Shown here piece after piece: positions 35,303-46,578 of a stretch of DNA of 64,000 nt. Where the stretch lies: the NCBI GenBank assembly GCA_050084985.1, contig JBITNC010000001.1, positions 185,814,001 to 185,878,000 of the forward strand. Reading direction: 5' to 3'. Positions within the stretch are counted from its first letter, which is position 1. Every line of letters begins with the position of its first letter. The DNA comes from Nageia nagi. Its lineage: Eukaryota > Pinophyta. Made by a program: the position numbers and the translations under genes. Below the pieces are notes generated by a model. That model saw only the letters and a program-made list of their open reading frames with translations, was not told where the DNA came from and made no database searches.

Positions 35303-35595
35303 TGTACAACGAGTTTCTCACGCAGAGCAAACTCACCACGGAGGTATAGAATGTACAACAAGTTCGTCACGCAGAGCGAACTTACCACAGAGGTATATTA
35401 ACTATATGCTCAAAATTTGTACAATAAGTTTCTCACGTAGAGCAAACTCACCACGGAGGTATAAAATGTACAACAAGTTTGTCACGCAGAGCAAACTTAC
35501 CACTGAGGTATAAAATAATCAACACTCTATAACAACAATTGTACAACAAGTTTGTCACGCAGAGCAAACTTACCACGGAGGTCTAAAATGTACAA
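35303..35595. repeat. Five-unit tandem hairpin array behind copia pol
   Basis: The anchor GTACAA starts units at 35304, 35353, 35419, 35468 and 35541, with a partial unit at 35590. Spacings are 49, 66, 49, 73 and 49, a dimeric pattern. Each unit contains a 24-nt hairpin (35311, 35360, 35426, 35475, 35548) with arms of the AAGTTTG/CAAACTT type around an ACGCA loop (ACGTA in unit 3). The old family copy has only a remnant at this position. Confidence 0.9.
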
Positions 35596-35641
35596 TCAAA
35601 AAAGGCCTCTTAGAGGTGAAGTTGTCATCACTAACAAAAGT

Positions 35642-38600
35642 TTAAACTTCACTCCCCCTTGAGGGCAGCTTCACCAACCCGAGAGAATCCCTAAGCTTGC
35701 AGAACTGAGCTTCAAGAAGGGGCTTGGTGAACAAATCAGCGGAGTTTTCAGTAGATAGATAATACTGCAAGTGTATGATGTCATCTAGAACCTTCTCCCT
35801 GATAAAATGAGCTTGGATTTCTACATGTTTGGTTCACTGATGGAACATAGGATTCTTAGCCAAAGAGATAGCCGATTGATTATCTGACGAAATAAGAGAG
35901 GGGCCATTTTGCTTATACCCAATTTCATTCAGAAGATGTCTTAGCCAAATAGCTTCTTGGGCGGCAACAAACATGGCTCGATATTCGGCTTCGGTGGTAG
36001 AAAGAGTCACAGTAGGTTGCTTCTTGGAAGCCCAAGAGATAGCACCTGAACCAATGCTAAACACATATGCAGAGGTTGATTTTCTATCATCTCTATCTCC
36101 CCCATAATCAGAATCTGAGAACCCTGAGAGAACAATTGAGGGCACTTTGGAATACTTAAGAGCAAGATCCTTTGTCCCTACGACATACCTCAATATTTGC
36201 TTAACAGCATTGAGGTGTTCAACATATGGTTTTTGCATGAATCGTGCCATCAGATTCACTGCAAAGGTAATATCAGGATGAGAGATAGTCAGATATAGAA
36301 GACTACTAATCAATTGTCTATAAGCTGTAGCATCAGCCAACTGAGAATCTGAGCTCAGTGATACAACAATTCCAGGAGAAATAGGTATTGCAGCATATTT
36401 GCACTCCTCCATTCCAAACTTTTGCAAGATGTCTGAGATATACTTAGATTGACTAAGATAAGTACAATCTTTGTGTTGGTATACTTGCATCCCAGATAGT
36501 AATGCAATAAACCTAGATCAGTCATTTCAAATGTTGCCTTGAGTTTGGAGATGCACTCTTGGATGATTTCAATATTATTGCCTGTGATGAGAAGATCATC
36601 CACATAAAGGAGAATTATGACCACGTCTTGTCCTTGATTGAGTACATATAGATCTGAATCTGAGAAGCACTTGGAAAAACCAATATCTGCAAAGAATCTT
36701 GAAATTTTCTTGTACCATGCTCTAGGTGCTTGCTTAAGTCCATACAAAGACTTCTTTAGCTTACACACAAGAGACTCTTTTCCTTCTGGAATAAATCCTT
36801 CTGGTTGATTCATGTAGATTTCAACATCCAAGTCACCATTGAGAAATGCACTTTTGACATCAAGTTGAAAAGCTTTCCATCCTTGAGCTGCAGAAAGAGC
36901 AAGAATTATTCTGACAGTAGGCATCTTGGCCACAGGAGCAAAGGTTTCCTCATAATCAATCCCATATTTCTGAGCGAATCCTTTGGCTACTAACCTTGCC
37001 TTGTATTTTTCAATTTTTCCATCAGAATTGTACTTGACCTTGTATATCCATTTATTACCAATCACATTTTTCTCATTGGGATAAGGAACCAAATCCCAAG
37101 TTTCATTTTTCATGAGAGCCTCATACTCAACTTTCATAGCTTCCATCCAACACTCTTGCTTGGAAGCTTCTTTGAAGGTTGATGGCTCATGCATATTATC
37201 AATTTTGGCAAATAAGGATTTATTCAAGGTCATACTTCTTGTAATTCTCTATGCTGGAGAATTTTGCTCTTGTGGTGACTTCTCTATATGATCATCCAAC
37301 CAGTTAGGTGCAGGCGAAGAATCATCTGTATCAGACACTTCAGCATGAGAGGTTGTATCCTCAGAAAGTTCATTGAACTTAACATCCCTAGACATAAAGA
37401 CTATTTTATGGGATGAAGAGTAGAGCCTGTAACCTCTATGCTAATTATCATACCCCACAAAGATGCATTTTTCTGCTCATTTATCTAGCTTCTTTCTTTT
37501 CTCTGAGGTAATGAAGGCAAATGCATCACAACCGAAGACCCTGAAGTGTGAGAGGTTAGGTTTCTTTCCTGTCCATGCTTCATATGGAGTTTTACCTTCA
37601 ACTACCTTAGTAGGACACCTATTTAGGGTGTGAATAGCAGTGTGAACAGCTTTGCCCCATAAGAAACTAGGAAGGTTACCCAACATGCATCTTGCCATTT
37701 CCATAATGGTGCGATTCTTCCTTTCAGCAACTCCATTTTGCTGAGGGGTGTAAGGGATTATGAATTGTCGCTTAATCCCATGTTTAACACAAAAGTCATT
37801 AAACTCATTGCTACTATATTCACCCCCATTGTTAGATCTCAGCATTTTGATCTTAAAATCAGTTTGATTTTCAACAAGTGCCTTGAAGTCTTGAAACCTG
37901 TCAAAAGTTTGATCCTTGTGCTCAAGTAGATAACCAAATGTCATCCTACTGAAGTCATCAATGAAGGTCAGAACACAAGAAGCTCCACCTAGTGACTTAG
38001 TCTGAAAAGGACCCATCAAATCTGAATGCACAAGTTGAAGAGGACAAGTAGCCCAAGTTGCCTTATCTTTTTCAAACTTTTGCCTATGCATCTTTCCTAG
38101 AATGCACCTTTCACAAAGACCAACTGTGGGTGAAATATTAGGTAAACCTTCCATAAGTTCTTGAGTTTTCATAAATTGAATACTCTTATGGTTAAGGTTT
38201 CCTAATCGTTGATGCCAAAGATTACCTTTTGAACAAACATTTGTAGCAAGACAAATCTTTGAAGGTACTTGATCCACAATATAAAGGTCATTCTTTACTG
38301 ATCCTTTCATCAAAGTGGCAAGTCCTTTCTTAACACACCAAGAGTGTGAGGTAAACTCAAATGAGCATCCTTTCCTTGTAATCTGAATCATGGAGATGAG
38401 ATTCATCCTTAGTTTAGGCACATAAAAGACATTATCAAGAGTCTTTCCATGAATCTTCACATTCCCTATTCCGTGAACATCAAGGACTGTATTATCACCT
38501 ATCACAACTGCATCCTTTTTGTACTTATGAAAGTTTTCAAACTTATCCTTTTCATAACACATGTGATTAGTGCATCCTGAATCAACAATCCAATCATTTG

Positions 38601-39567
38601 AAATAGTTTGAGTCATTGAGTAGTAGGCAACATTAGCAGTATGCTTGTTCTTCTTTTTATTATTGAAAGTTCTCACATTTGCATTTCCCTTTCCTTTTTG
38701 AGCAAATTTCTTTTTGCGACAATCATACTCTTTGTGCCCAAAGATGCCACAGAAGTTACAATTCCCATCAAACTTTTCTTGAGGTGTTGGATTGCTTGAT
38801 CCTGCTTTATCATTCCTGTGCCTGTAGTTGCCATGATTGTTGTTGTTGTTGCCCTTTTTGTCATACTTCCTGAAGGTAGATGAGGACTTGTTGTCTTTGA
38901 ATTTGTAATGTTTGAACTTTTTCTTGAAAGGAGTTTTGGTTGCTCCTAGAGTAATGCTATGGTCCTTTGGAGAAAGGTTCAATATTTTCTTTTTCAAAGT
39001 TTCCTCATGCTTTAGAAGAAGTCTTGAAAGGTTATCAAGTGAGATGACATCTTCTTCATCATCGAGCCTTGTTTCCATAACTGTGACAAAGTTGCTGAAC
39101 TTTGTAGTAAGGCTTTGTAGAATGATGAAGACCATGAACTCATCATTGATCCAGTTGCATCCACAACCAACCAGTTGTGTCCTGAGGTCAATGATTTTGT
39201 TTAAGTAGATGGAGGCACTTTCATCTTCACGTTGTCGATACTGTAACAACTTTTGTAGAATGGTAAACCTCCTTGAAAATTTGGACCCAAGGTAAATTTT
39301 CTTTAACCTATCCCAAGCTTCCTTTGCTGAAGTTGATGAAGAAATCATGAGAAGGACATCATCTGAAACTGCACGGTAAATCATAGAAGTTGCTAACTCA
39401 TTCTTTGAGTTGTATACTTCAAGAGCCTTCTCATCGGTAGGAGCAACCGCATCTTCACTAACTGTCTGCCACAGATTTCTTGCTTGTAACTCAGCTTTCA
39501 TACGTGGTTCCCATATTCCAAAGTTGGAACCATCGAGTATGTGCTTGGGAATGAAGGTTTCAACCAT
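35642..39567 (-). pseudogene. Copia gag-pol polyprotein, inactivated
   Basis: The start is the ATG at 39567 (nine codons into a longer open frame); the stop is the TAA at 35642-35644. Numbered from the upstream ATG at 39594: gag/UBN2 about 20-200, CCHC knuckle 279-292 (CNFCGIFGHKEYDC), protease DSG about 338, GAG-pre-integrase about 457-507, integrase with D525 and E624. The second catalytic Asp position is Asn588 (codon 37831-37833). The downstream part carries RT with LLYVDDLLI and RNase H with LSTTEAEY. Breaks: TGA 37477-37479, TAG 37441-37443, TAG 37249-37251, a 1-base loss near 36493, TGA 35834-35836. All four stops are explicable as C-to-T on the coding strand. Confidence 0.95.
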
Positions 39568-40939
39568 TGCTACAAAAAACAAATGAATATGCAATAAGAA
39601 TGTAAACTTTTACAATTTTCATCTATACATATAAAACATCTAATAAGCAAACATGTCCCACATGTGTAAACTCATTAACCACGATCCATAGAAGGATAAA
39701 GTTGGGGTTGTTTTCTTGTATAGAATTAGGCCTTCACCTGGATGCCCGCAAGGTGGAGCCCAGGTACTACCAGTCCTCAACCAGTTCACCTTGGTCAGTG
39801 ATATACTCTCACAAGGAGAAGTACCTACTATTTTCCAAGGATCCGACGTATCTTGGATCAGCCATTTTAATTATCTTGATTAAGGGTTTCAATTTTCCTC
39901 CTAGGTTATCAGGATAATCCCTAAATGGACGTGCAGACATGTGGTATCACTACACACATGCCTGTCCACCTAATAGAGTTATGTCCAATCCAACAGAGGT
40001 CTTAGGGGCAATTAAGACGGACTTACCACCACATGGTTCTTCGGATTAAAAGGGCTCCAGTCTGCCCTGTCCTCACCTCATGGCTCCCCAAACAAGTCAT
40101 GTTGTGGAAAATACGTGCGGATGTATTCATTTTAGGGGTTACTTTCCAAAATTTTTGCGTATTGCAAGTATAAGAAAATGTGCAAAAAATATAAAGTAAA
40201 GTGAAAATACTCCATCCACACAAACTTGAAACCTTAAGAGGCCAAAAATTGAGTCCAATGGGTTTTGTTCTAACCCCTAAAGGACTTTTACATTGTTCAT
40301 ATTTTTCTCAATTTATTCAAGCACTTAATGAATTAAACAAAGAACTAAGTCCTACTTAGTATTTAATTCATAACATGCATTGTATCATGACTTAAAAATT
40401 TAAGTAAGCATGCATCATGCATTAAAAATTTAAGTCCTAAGCATATTTTATTCTTCAAATAAGATACATGCATCATATGCAACATCTAGATAAAATGTAA
40501 GTAAAAAAAAATTATACCAAGGCCCCCCCCCTTTTTACTTAAAGTTTTATCCCTTTTAACTATGCTGAGAGATTGCATATGCACTTAAATTAAACATGCA
40601 ATGGGGAGTAGAATATTAGAAATAGTCTAAGGACTCCTAAGGGCATTTAATGGGAGCAATTGACTTGGAAGCAATTAAAAAAAATGCCTAAGAAGAATAA
40701 GTGTGCAAGTGGCAATAGGAGACCCATACCCCAATTTTTAATGCTACGCCTACTTTAAGCACTAAAAAAAATATTCCTAAGTTAATAAACAATTAAATGC
40801 TTTGTGGTTGGAAAATATGAACCACCAAGAAAAGCATACGTTGCTTTTGGAAGAACAAAAATGCAAGGAGTCAAATAAAGTAACTAAATGCATTTAAGTG
40901 CATTAAAAAGACTAAGAAGACTTGCAAGAAGGGGGCAGC

Positions 40940-41340
40940 CATCAACCTTGACCGTGTGAAGGAGGAGGACCTGCATGAAGGCATTTAGAGGATAGCCTAT
41001 GGAGGTGTTGGGGAGGAAGAGGAGGCTGCGTGAAAGGCTGTGCAAAGATTACAAAGTTTGGCTGTACGTGTGACAATGTGCATATGCGTACAAAGCTCTC
41101 GAGCCTTTTCAGGAAAGCCATTTTGTGCACATCCTGCGAGCATTGCATGCCATGAAATTGTAACCCTCCACGTAGGTAAACAAGGGAGAGGGAGGTGGAC
41201 TACGGCCATGAGAAGAGGTCGCGTTCAGTCATACAGGCGAAAAAGTCATGGTCGTGTGGAGCTTACGATCATGTCATTCCACGTGATGGTGTCTACAACG
41301 TGCATCTTGTCAAGCACTGCGGGGCTGGGTAGTGCAGATC
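40940..41340 (-). pseudogene. PPR-type gene fragment inside the copia leader
   Basis: The minus strand contains VLDKMHVVDTITWNDMI (41315-41265), TERDLFSW (about 41225), VTISWHAMLAGCAQNG and FPEKARELCTHM (41164-41075), then after a frame change QPNFVIFA (about 41065). These are the motif ends and W-x-x-M-I starts of PLS-class PPR proteins, which bind organellar RNA. They lie closer together than the usual 31-36 residues, so internal deletions have occurred. GC content is much higher than the rest of the element and extends to about 41525. The fragment is in sense orientation, between primer site and gag, consistent with capture of a host transcript. Open frames on the other strand (162 codons) are shadows. 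Confidence 0.6.
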
Positions 41341-41525
41341 CTATGTCCAAAAATGGAGATCATCGCTGGCCACGTGCGTGGGGAGGTGGCCACGTGCGCA
41401 TGGGCAGGGGCGGAGGAGCGACGGCGGGAAGCGCGGGGCGACGGTGGTGCGGAGCAGAGCCACCAGTTCAAGTCTGGGTGGTGCCACCAGAAATGTGCGA
41501 GGAGGACTGGAACCCCCCCATGTTT
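41341..41525. other. GC-rich block adjoining the PPR fragment
   Basis: The most GC-rich stretch of the window, with GGCGG- and GCGCGGGG-type words. No motif recognised on either strand. It probably belongs to the same captured segment as the PPR fragment. Confidence 0.45.
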
Positions 41526-42322
41526 TAAAATAGTGATATATATATTTGATTTAATGGATATTGTAAATGTTGTAAAAAAAACGTGAATGAAATTTAATTT
41601 AAATATATTTGCCCTAACCCGCCTCTTGATAATGATTTTTTTATTTATATTTTAAACGAAATAAAAATATATATATATATTACATTGTAAACAGGTTTAA
41701 AATAGAAAAAATATATATATATATTTAAAATAAAACAAAAATATATATATAGAGATTATTTTGACTAATATTTAAACCATTTGAATATATATATTATGGT
41801 GCCACTAATATATGATTGTGCCCTTTTTTAAAAAAAATTTGTCCTCCTTTCTAACTTTTTGGAAATGTTGATGCCTTTTGCTTAGGATCATATCAATAAC
41901 TCACTAATGATAGTATATATGAGATATTTCATAACAATACATTACTACTAACATAAAAAAAATGTTAGTATAAATATTGCAATTTTGCATCATATATGGG
42001 CATTTAATCAAATAATTGAACCAACACATACTTTTAAGTTCAATATAACATGAACAACAAATTACAAGTGTTGTATACTAACCCTTTAAAAGAACTATAG
42101 CAATTTAAAATTGCAAGTAACATAGAGGATTAGTAAAAAAATTGCAACTTATTAATCATAACTTAAAAAAGGACTAACACATAGCAAATAAGGTGTTAGT
42201 AGCATTATGTAATAATCAAAATAAATGACCAAATGAGGAGAATCTTTATACCTGCTCTTTAAAATTTACCTCACCAAGGGGGTGAAAGATGAGGAGTGAA
42301 GAAGGATGAACCTCAAAGATGT

Positions 42323-42397
42323 AGCTTCCACACCAAAAGAAGAGCTTCCACAACAAGGAGAGCTTCTACACCAAGAAGGAGAGCTTCCACAACAAGG
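42323..42397. repeat. Four ~19-bp tandem units abutting the copia primer site
   Basis: AGCTTCCACA-type units start at 42323, 42343, 42361 and 42382, alternating CACCAA and CAACAAGG continuations. The last unit runs into the primer-binding site, so it is transcribed immediately after the site. Confidence 0.85.
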
Positions 42398-42408
42398 CTC
42401 TGATACCA
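42397..42408 (-). promoter_or_regulatory. Primer-binding site of young copia (initiator tRNA-Met)
   Basis: The minus strand reads TGGTATCAGAGC, an exact match to the initiator tRNA-Met 3' end complement, two bases from the LTR. Confidence 0.95.
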
Positions 42409-42410
42409 AA

Positions 42411-42900
42411 TGAAGGATTTGAACTAGATCTAAACAAATCCTTTAGGATCTTAGACTAGGAAACTCAAGTGTACACAAGATAACACAATCACTCAAGATA
42501 ACACATCAATATAATGTGGTTCCTCCCTCCTTGGGAGTACATCCACAACTAGTTCTCTTATTCTCAAATCTATGTCTCTCTTACAACTATTCTCTAGCTC
42601 TCTCCTACACAACCAAGTAGAGTAGTCTTACTCAAAAACTTAGATATGTTTACAAGAGGAGAGGCCCTCTATTTATAGGTTGAGAGCACCTCCTTAACCT
42701 TCCTTTAATCCAAGGGTAAGGTTAGGGTTACATTAAATGTATCACCAAACTTCAACCTACCAACTAACTCCTTTGGTAAAGTCAAAGTCTACACATTAAA
42801 GAATTCTATTAATCTCTTAAGGTATCTACATACCCTTAAGTGATTAATTGAATTTACAAGGAGTTTAGATATTCACAATATTTCATTACAAATTCTAACA
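42411..42900 (-). mobile_element. 5' LTR of young copia
   Basis: 490 bp, TG...CA. TATA box CTATAAATAG on the minus strand at 42678-42669 gives the likely promoter of the element. Confidence 0.95.
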
Positions 42901-42905
42901 AATAC

Positions 42906-45090
42906 TTTACATTAATTTCAAATATTTTATTTTTCCTATTATAATTATTATTTACATTTGGTATATATTGATGAAGTTACATTAATTTAAATAATATAAT
43001 TAATTATAATCATTAAATAACAATCTTACATTATTATAATCTATAAGAGTGGATTAATGTGTATTATGTTTTGTAGGTGATGTTTGGTCGAAAGTGTGGG
43101 TGCGCACTCAAGGAGTGGATTATATCTTGGAGTCCCTTATAAATCCTCTATAAGCATAAATCCACTATCAAGACAAATTTGATAACTTATTTTAAGCTTG
43201 ATAGTGGTAATTTCTCATTTAGGTGTTCTTTAACACTACCCTATCAAGATTGGAATTTGGATACTCTCTCTATCTTATGTAAACTATTATTCTATTATTG
43301 TGTACAATTTTGACATTTGATTAGGTAAATAAAGTATCGACCTCAATTCTTACATGTAACACCTCCAAAAGAGGACCAATGGTGGCCCATTAAGGATTGA
43401 TAAGGACTATGGATGATTGATGATGACCCTTTCACTATGAATTGATGAGCTATGTTTTTCATGGTACCTCTATCCTATTCTCATTTATGTCTTGCTTCCT
43501 TTTGCCCATAACAAGTATTGAGGTAAGTTTTTTAAGTTTCATTCTTAACAGGCATTGATTCATTTTTCATTGAATATCATTTATTTTTGTTATCAGTTAT
43601 CTTTCACTATTTTGGTATAAGTAGGCATTGGGATTATTTATTAATATTATTTACATTTCCCCCATACTACAAATTGGTGAACCTAAGTCACCTAAGTATT
43701 TTTAACTAATTGTGCCAAAAATCCTCTAGGATTTTTTAATAGGACTAATATGTTTATGAGATGGATCCAATTTTACCAACTCAAGAACTCAAGAATAACT
43801 TATGGCATTCTTACATCATTTGGATTATTCTATGGAATAAATCTTAGCTCATCATGATGAACATCATGATGAAGGTGAAGATAGTCATAACATAAATAAT
43901 GAGCATAATGATCTAAATCATAGAGTATGATATATGGAGGTAATAATTAGGGTATATACTATGGTTTATGATGAGTCTATTAGTCCTATTTCATATGAGA
44001 TCCATGCTATTACCCCATTGGGAAACTATAAAAATCTAAAATTTTGTAAGTTCAATGACCTAGGTAATCCAAGGAAGCATATTTAGGGCATATTTAGGGG
44101 TTTCATGATGAATGTGAGCTCAAGGTGGGAATTGATCAAAGGTTGTTGACTAAGTTATTTTTACGTAGCTTGGGGTATGATGAACTTGAGTGGTTCTATT
44201 CATTACCAAAGGGTTCCATTACTTCATATTAATAGCTTTGCATTAAGTTTATAGAGAAATGCAAACATAGTATAAAATAAGAGGTGATAATTGTTGATTT
44301 GTGTGTTGTTAAACAAGATCCCAAGGAAAGGGTTGACATATTCATTCCATGATTCAAAAAGGTATTGCAACAACTTCATGTAAAAATAGGTGAAAAGGAA
44401 ATCACTCATATTTTTAATGAAATTTTTTTATTACAATTACAAGCACATGCTATGGATTATACTCACCTAGGGTTTTTCAAGATGACTCATAAATTCATGG
44501 AAAACTAAAAATTTCTTGTAAAAATTGGTGAAGTGAAATATGAGAGTGATAAAGATAAAGGGAAGAAGCAATATCAACCAAATAAGGATAATAACATGAA
44601 GTAGATGTTGTTGAAAAAAATTCCAAATAAGGGAAATATAATCCAAGGTTGATATTTATTAGATTTGAAAAATCTCCAAATAATAAGAGAGTTATTATGT
44701 CAAACCCTCATGGTATAATACAAATCATTATTATCATTATCATCATAAGAAAGGACATATCACTAATACTTAAGGAAGGTTGAGAACCAATATTTTGGTA
44801 ATTATTAATAGTGTTGCATATGAATGTAGTTACAAGAAAGAGCCTAGGGAGAAATATGACAAGAGGATTACCACCAAAATATATGGTTACTTTTGAAAAT
44901 AAAAGGTTTCCCAAATATTCTAGGTGCTACAATTTGGAAGATCAATTATGAAATATATAGACCAAAATAAGCTTGTATGAGTTGATACCTACATCTGAGG
45001 TATATAGAAATGCAATTTATGAGTTCTTTAAGAAGGAAAAGATAAGTACACATATTTTTGCTATTGAATTTGTTTAATCACTTAGTTCCT
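42906..45090 (+). mobile_element. Truncated gypsy element: LTR end, primer site and gag remnant (plus)
   Basis: The LTR ends ...CATACTACA at 43671, followed by TTGGTGAACCTAAGTC (43674-43689), the same primer-site type as the Tat element at 53083. An ATG-led gag begins at about 43763. Fragments such as FCKFNDLGNPRKH, LRSLGYDELEWFYSLPKGS and YTHLGFFKMTHKFMEN fit Retrotrans_gag. ISLYELIPTSEVYRNAIYEF near 44960-45020 parallels ISLYDLISTSEAHIEILYAL in the plus Tat element, so the two are related. Every frame is short; no pol follows. The LTR start is unknown because the copia insertion interrupts this region. Confidence 0.65.
43162..43207. other. Inverted repeat within the gypsy LTR
   Basis: CCACTATCAAG (43162-43172) and CTTGATAGTGG (43197-43207), perfect 11-bp arms with a 24-nt spacer. 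Confidence 0.7.
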
Positions 45091-45533
45091 TTTCTCAATG
45101 CAATAATATTAAATTTGATACTAATATTTATTTATTACTTAGTTTATTTTCACAAACATAAGATTTATTTTAGATATATAATAAAGTGCACTATCCATTG
45201 TGTATGAATCAATATCATTACCCTCACTAATGGATTTATCATCAATTTCCATTTTAAGTGAGTGAACTCTAACTTGTTGTATCAATGGCGATTAATGATA
45301 TAACATTTTATGTCCATGGTATGCAAACATTATGCTTTTATGGTTGTAAGCATAACCATAAAAAATTTATTTATTTATTTAATTTTTTTAAATGAAATAT
45401 GTAGACACTATGAAAATAGAGGTATGACATCCATGGTATGCAAAAAGTAGAAAGAAGATAAAAAAAAGTAGAGAATAATATATAAGTAACTCACCATAAT
45501 GCATCATGGTATGTGAGGTAAAAAGCAAATCTT
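45091..45533. other. Unassigned AT-rich junction
   Basis: Lies between a plus-strand gag remnant and the 3' end of minus-strand Tat pol. It may contain the latter's 3' LTR start, but no partner is in the window to test this. Confidence 0.4.
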
Positions 45534-45898
45534 CTACTCATACAAGTAGTTAAGATGTATAACATTAAAGGTATTTGGTTCTTATTTTCCATCCATGGTG
45601 GAAAATCTATAGGCTCCTGATCCTAAATATTCAACTATAACATATGGTCCCAACCAATTTGGTTGAAAATTGCCTTTTAATTTATCATTTGTAGTTGTCT
45701 TGTTGGTATTTTCTTTTACCATCAAGTCTCCATCTTGGAAGGATTTAGGTTTAACCTTTTTCTCATATGCCCTTTTTAACTTTGTATACTATCCTTTTTG
45801 ATGCTTAATTGCATAAATCCTTTTCTCATCATATTCCTTCAACTATTGTAACCATGCTTTCCTTGCATCTTCATCTAGAACCTCCCCATGTCGCAAGA

Positions 45899-46578
45899 TT
45901 CATTGATAGAAAATTAGAGAAAAGGATACAAATTAATTAATCAAGGTAAGCATTAATTTGAGGGAATTAAATACCAAGAAATGGAGTTAGATAAAATTAT
46001 TAAGAACTCCAAGAAGAAAACACACAAACAAAGAGAAGAAGAAAAAAATTTCAAGGGGGCAAAAATAAGAAAAAAACCCCTAATATTGAAAGAATGACAT
46101 AAAACCAAGGAAAGTACAAAAGATTAATATAGAGTTATATAGAGATATTCCAAGAACATAGGAGAATTTCTATATGAGAAGAAAACAAGAGAATAACTCA
46201 ATAAATAGAGGTGGAGAGAGAAAGTTACAAAGTAGCTCCCATGATCTAAACTTGCCACCTTGCAATACAAGAGGTGGGAGTTATAGAATTAATATCCATT
46301 ATAGATAAGGAGTTACAAATTAATATAACTCCTATTCTAGAATCATCTCAATAGAGGAAAAAAAATAATTGTTCTCACATATTTGTGAGAATAACCAAAA
46401 AGTCCATAAGAGACCAAAATAGATGTAGGAATTCCTTTGGAATATTCCTTACACCAAAAATAAAAAATAAAAAATTGAGGATAAATAAATTACCTCTACA
46501 CCTAACTTAAGGAAGTGAGAATAATTTAATTATTCTCACTAAACTAGCCAAGTAAAGGCTACATATTCTAACATTCAT
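45899..46578. mobile_element. Solo LTR with target duplication
   Basis: The LTR is 45904-46573 (670 bp), TGATAGAAAA...TTCTAACA on the plus strand, with TTCAT duplicated at 45899-45903 and 46574-46578. It splits the integrase C-terminal part of the minus Tat; the coding sequence continues on both sides. No primer site or internal sequence is present. Polarity is uncertain: the minus strand begins TGTTAGAAT as many copia LTRs do, but a TATA-like AATAAATAGAGG lies on the plus strand near 46200. Confidence 0.85.

Larger units (their letters stand above)
34353..42905 (-). mobile_element. Complete Ty1/copia element with target duplication
   Basis: The element is 34358-42900 (8543 bp), with AATAC duplicated at 34353-34357 and 42901-42905. 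The minus-strand order is 5' LTR (42900-42411), primer site, a 2.8-kb leader carrying a PPR fragment, gag-pol (39567-35642), a hairpin array, a polypurine tract and the 3' LTR (34814-34358). By my alignment the LTRs differ by four substitutions, one 1-bp loss and one 32-bp deletion, so this is much younger than its relative at 4841-11922. Domain order protease-integrase-RT-RNase H proves the copia class. Four nonsense codons and a frameshift make it non-autonomous now. Confidence 0.95.

Noticed and set aside
35303-35595. CRISPR-like array (repeats with palindromes)
   Set aside because: A plant genome inside a copia element; spacers are variants of each other and the repeats are diverged.
38673-39208. 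Alternative frames (63, 64 and 98 codons) within copia gag
   Set aside because: They are overlapped by the gag frame, whose UBN2 and zinc-knuckle motifs are unambiguous.
41040-41586. Plus-strand frames of 162 and 84 codons as genes
   Set aside because: They are antisense shadows of a GC-rich PPR fragment whose motifs are on the minus strand.
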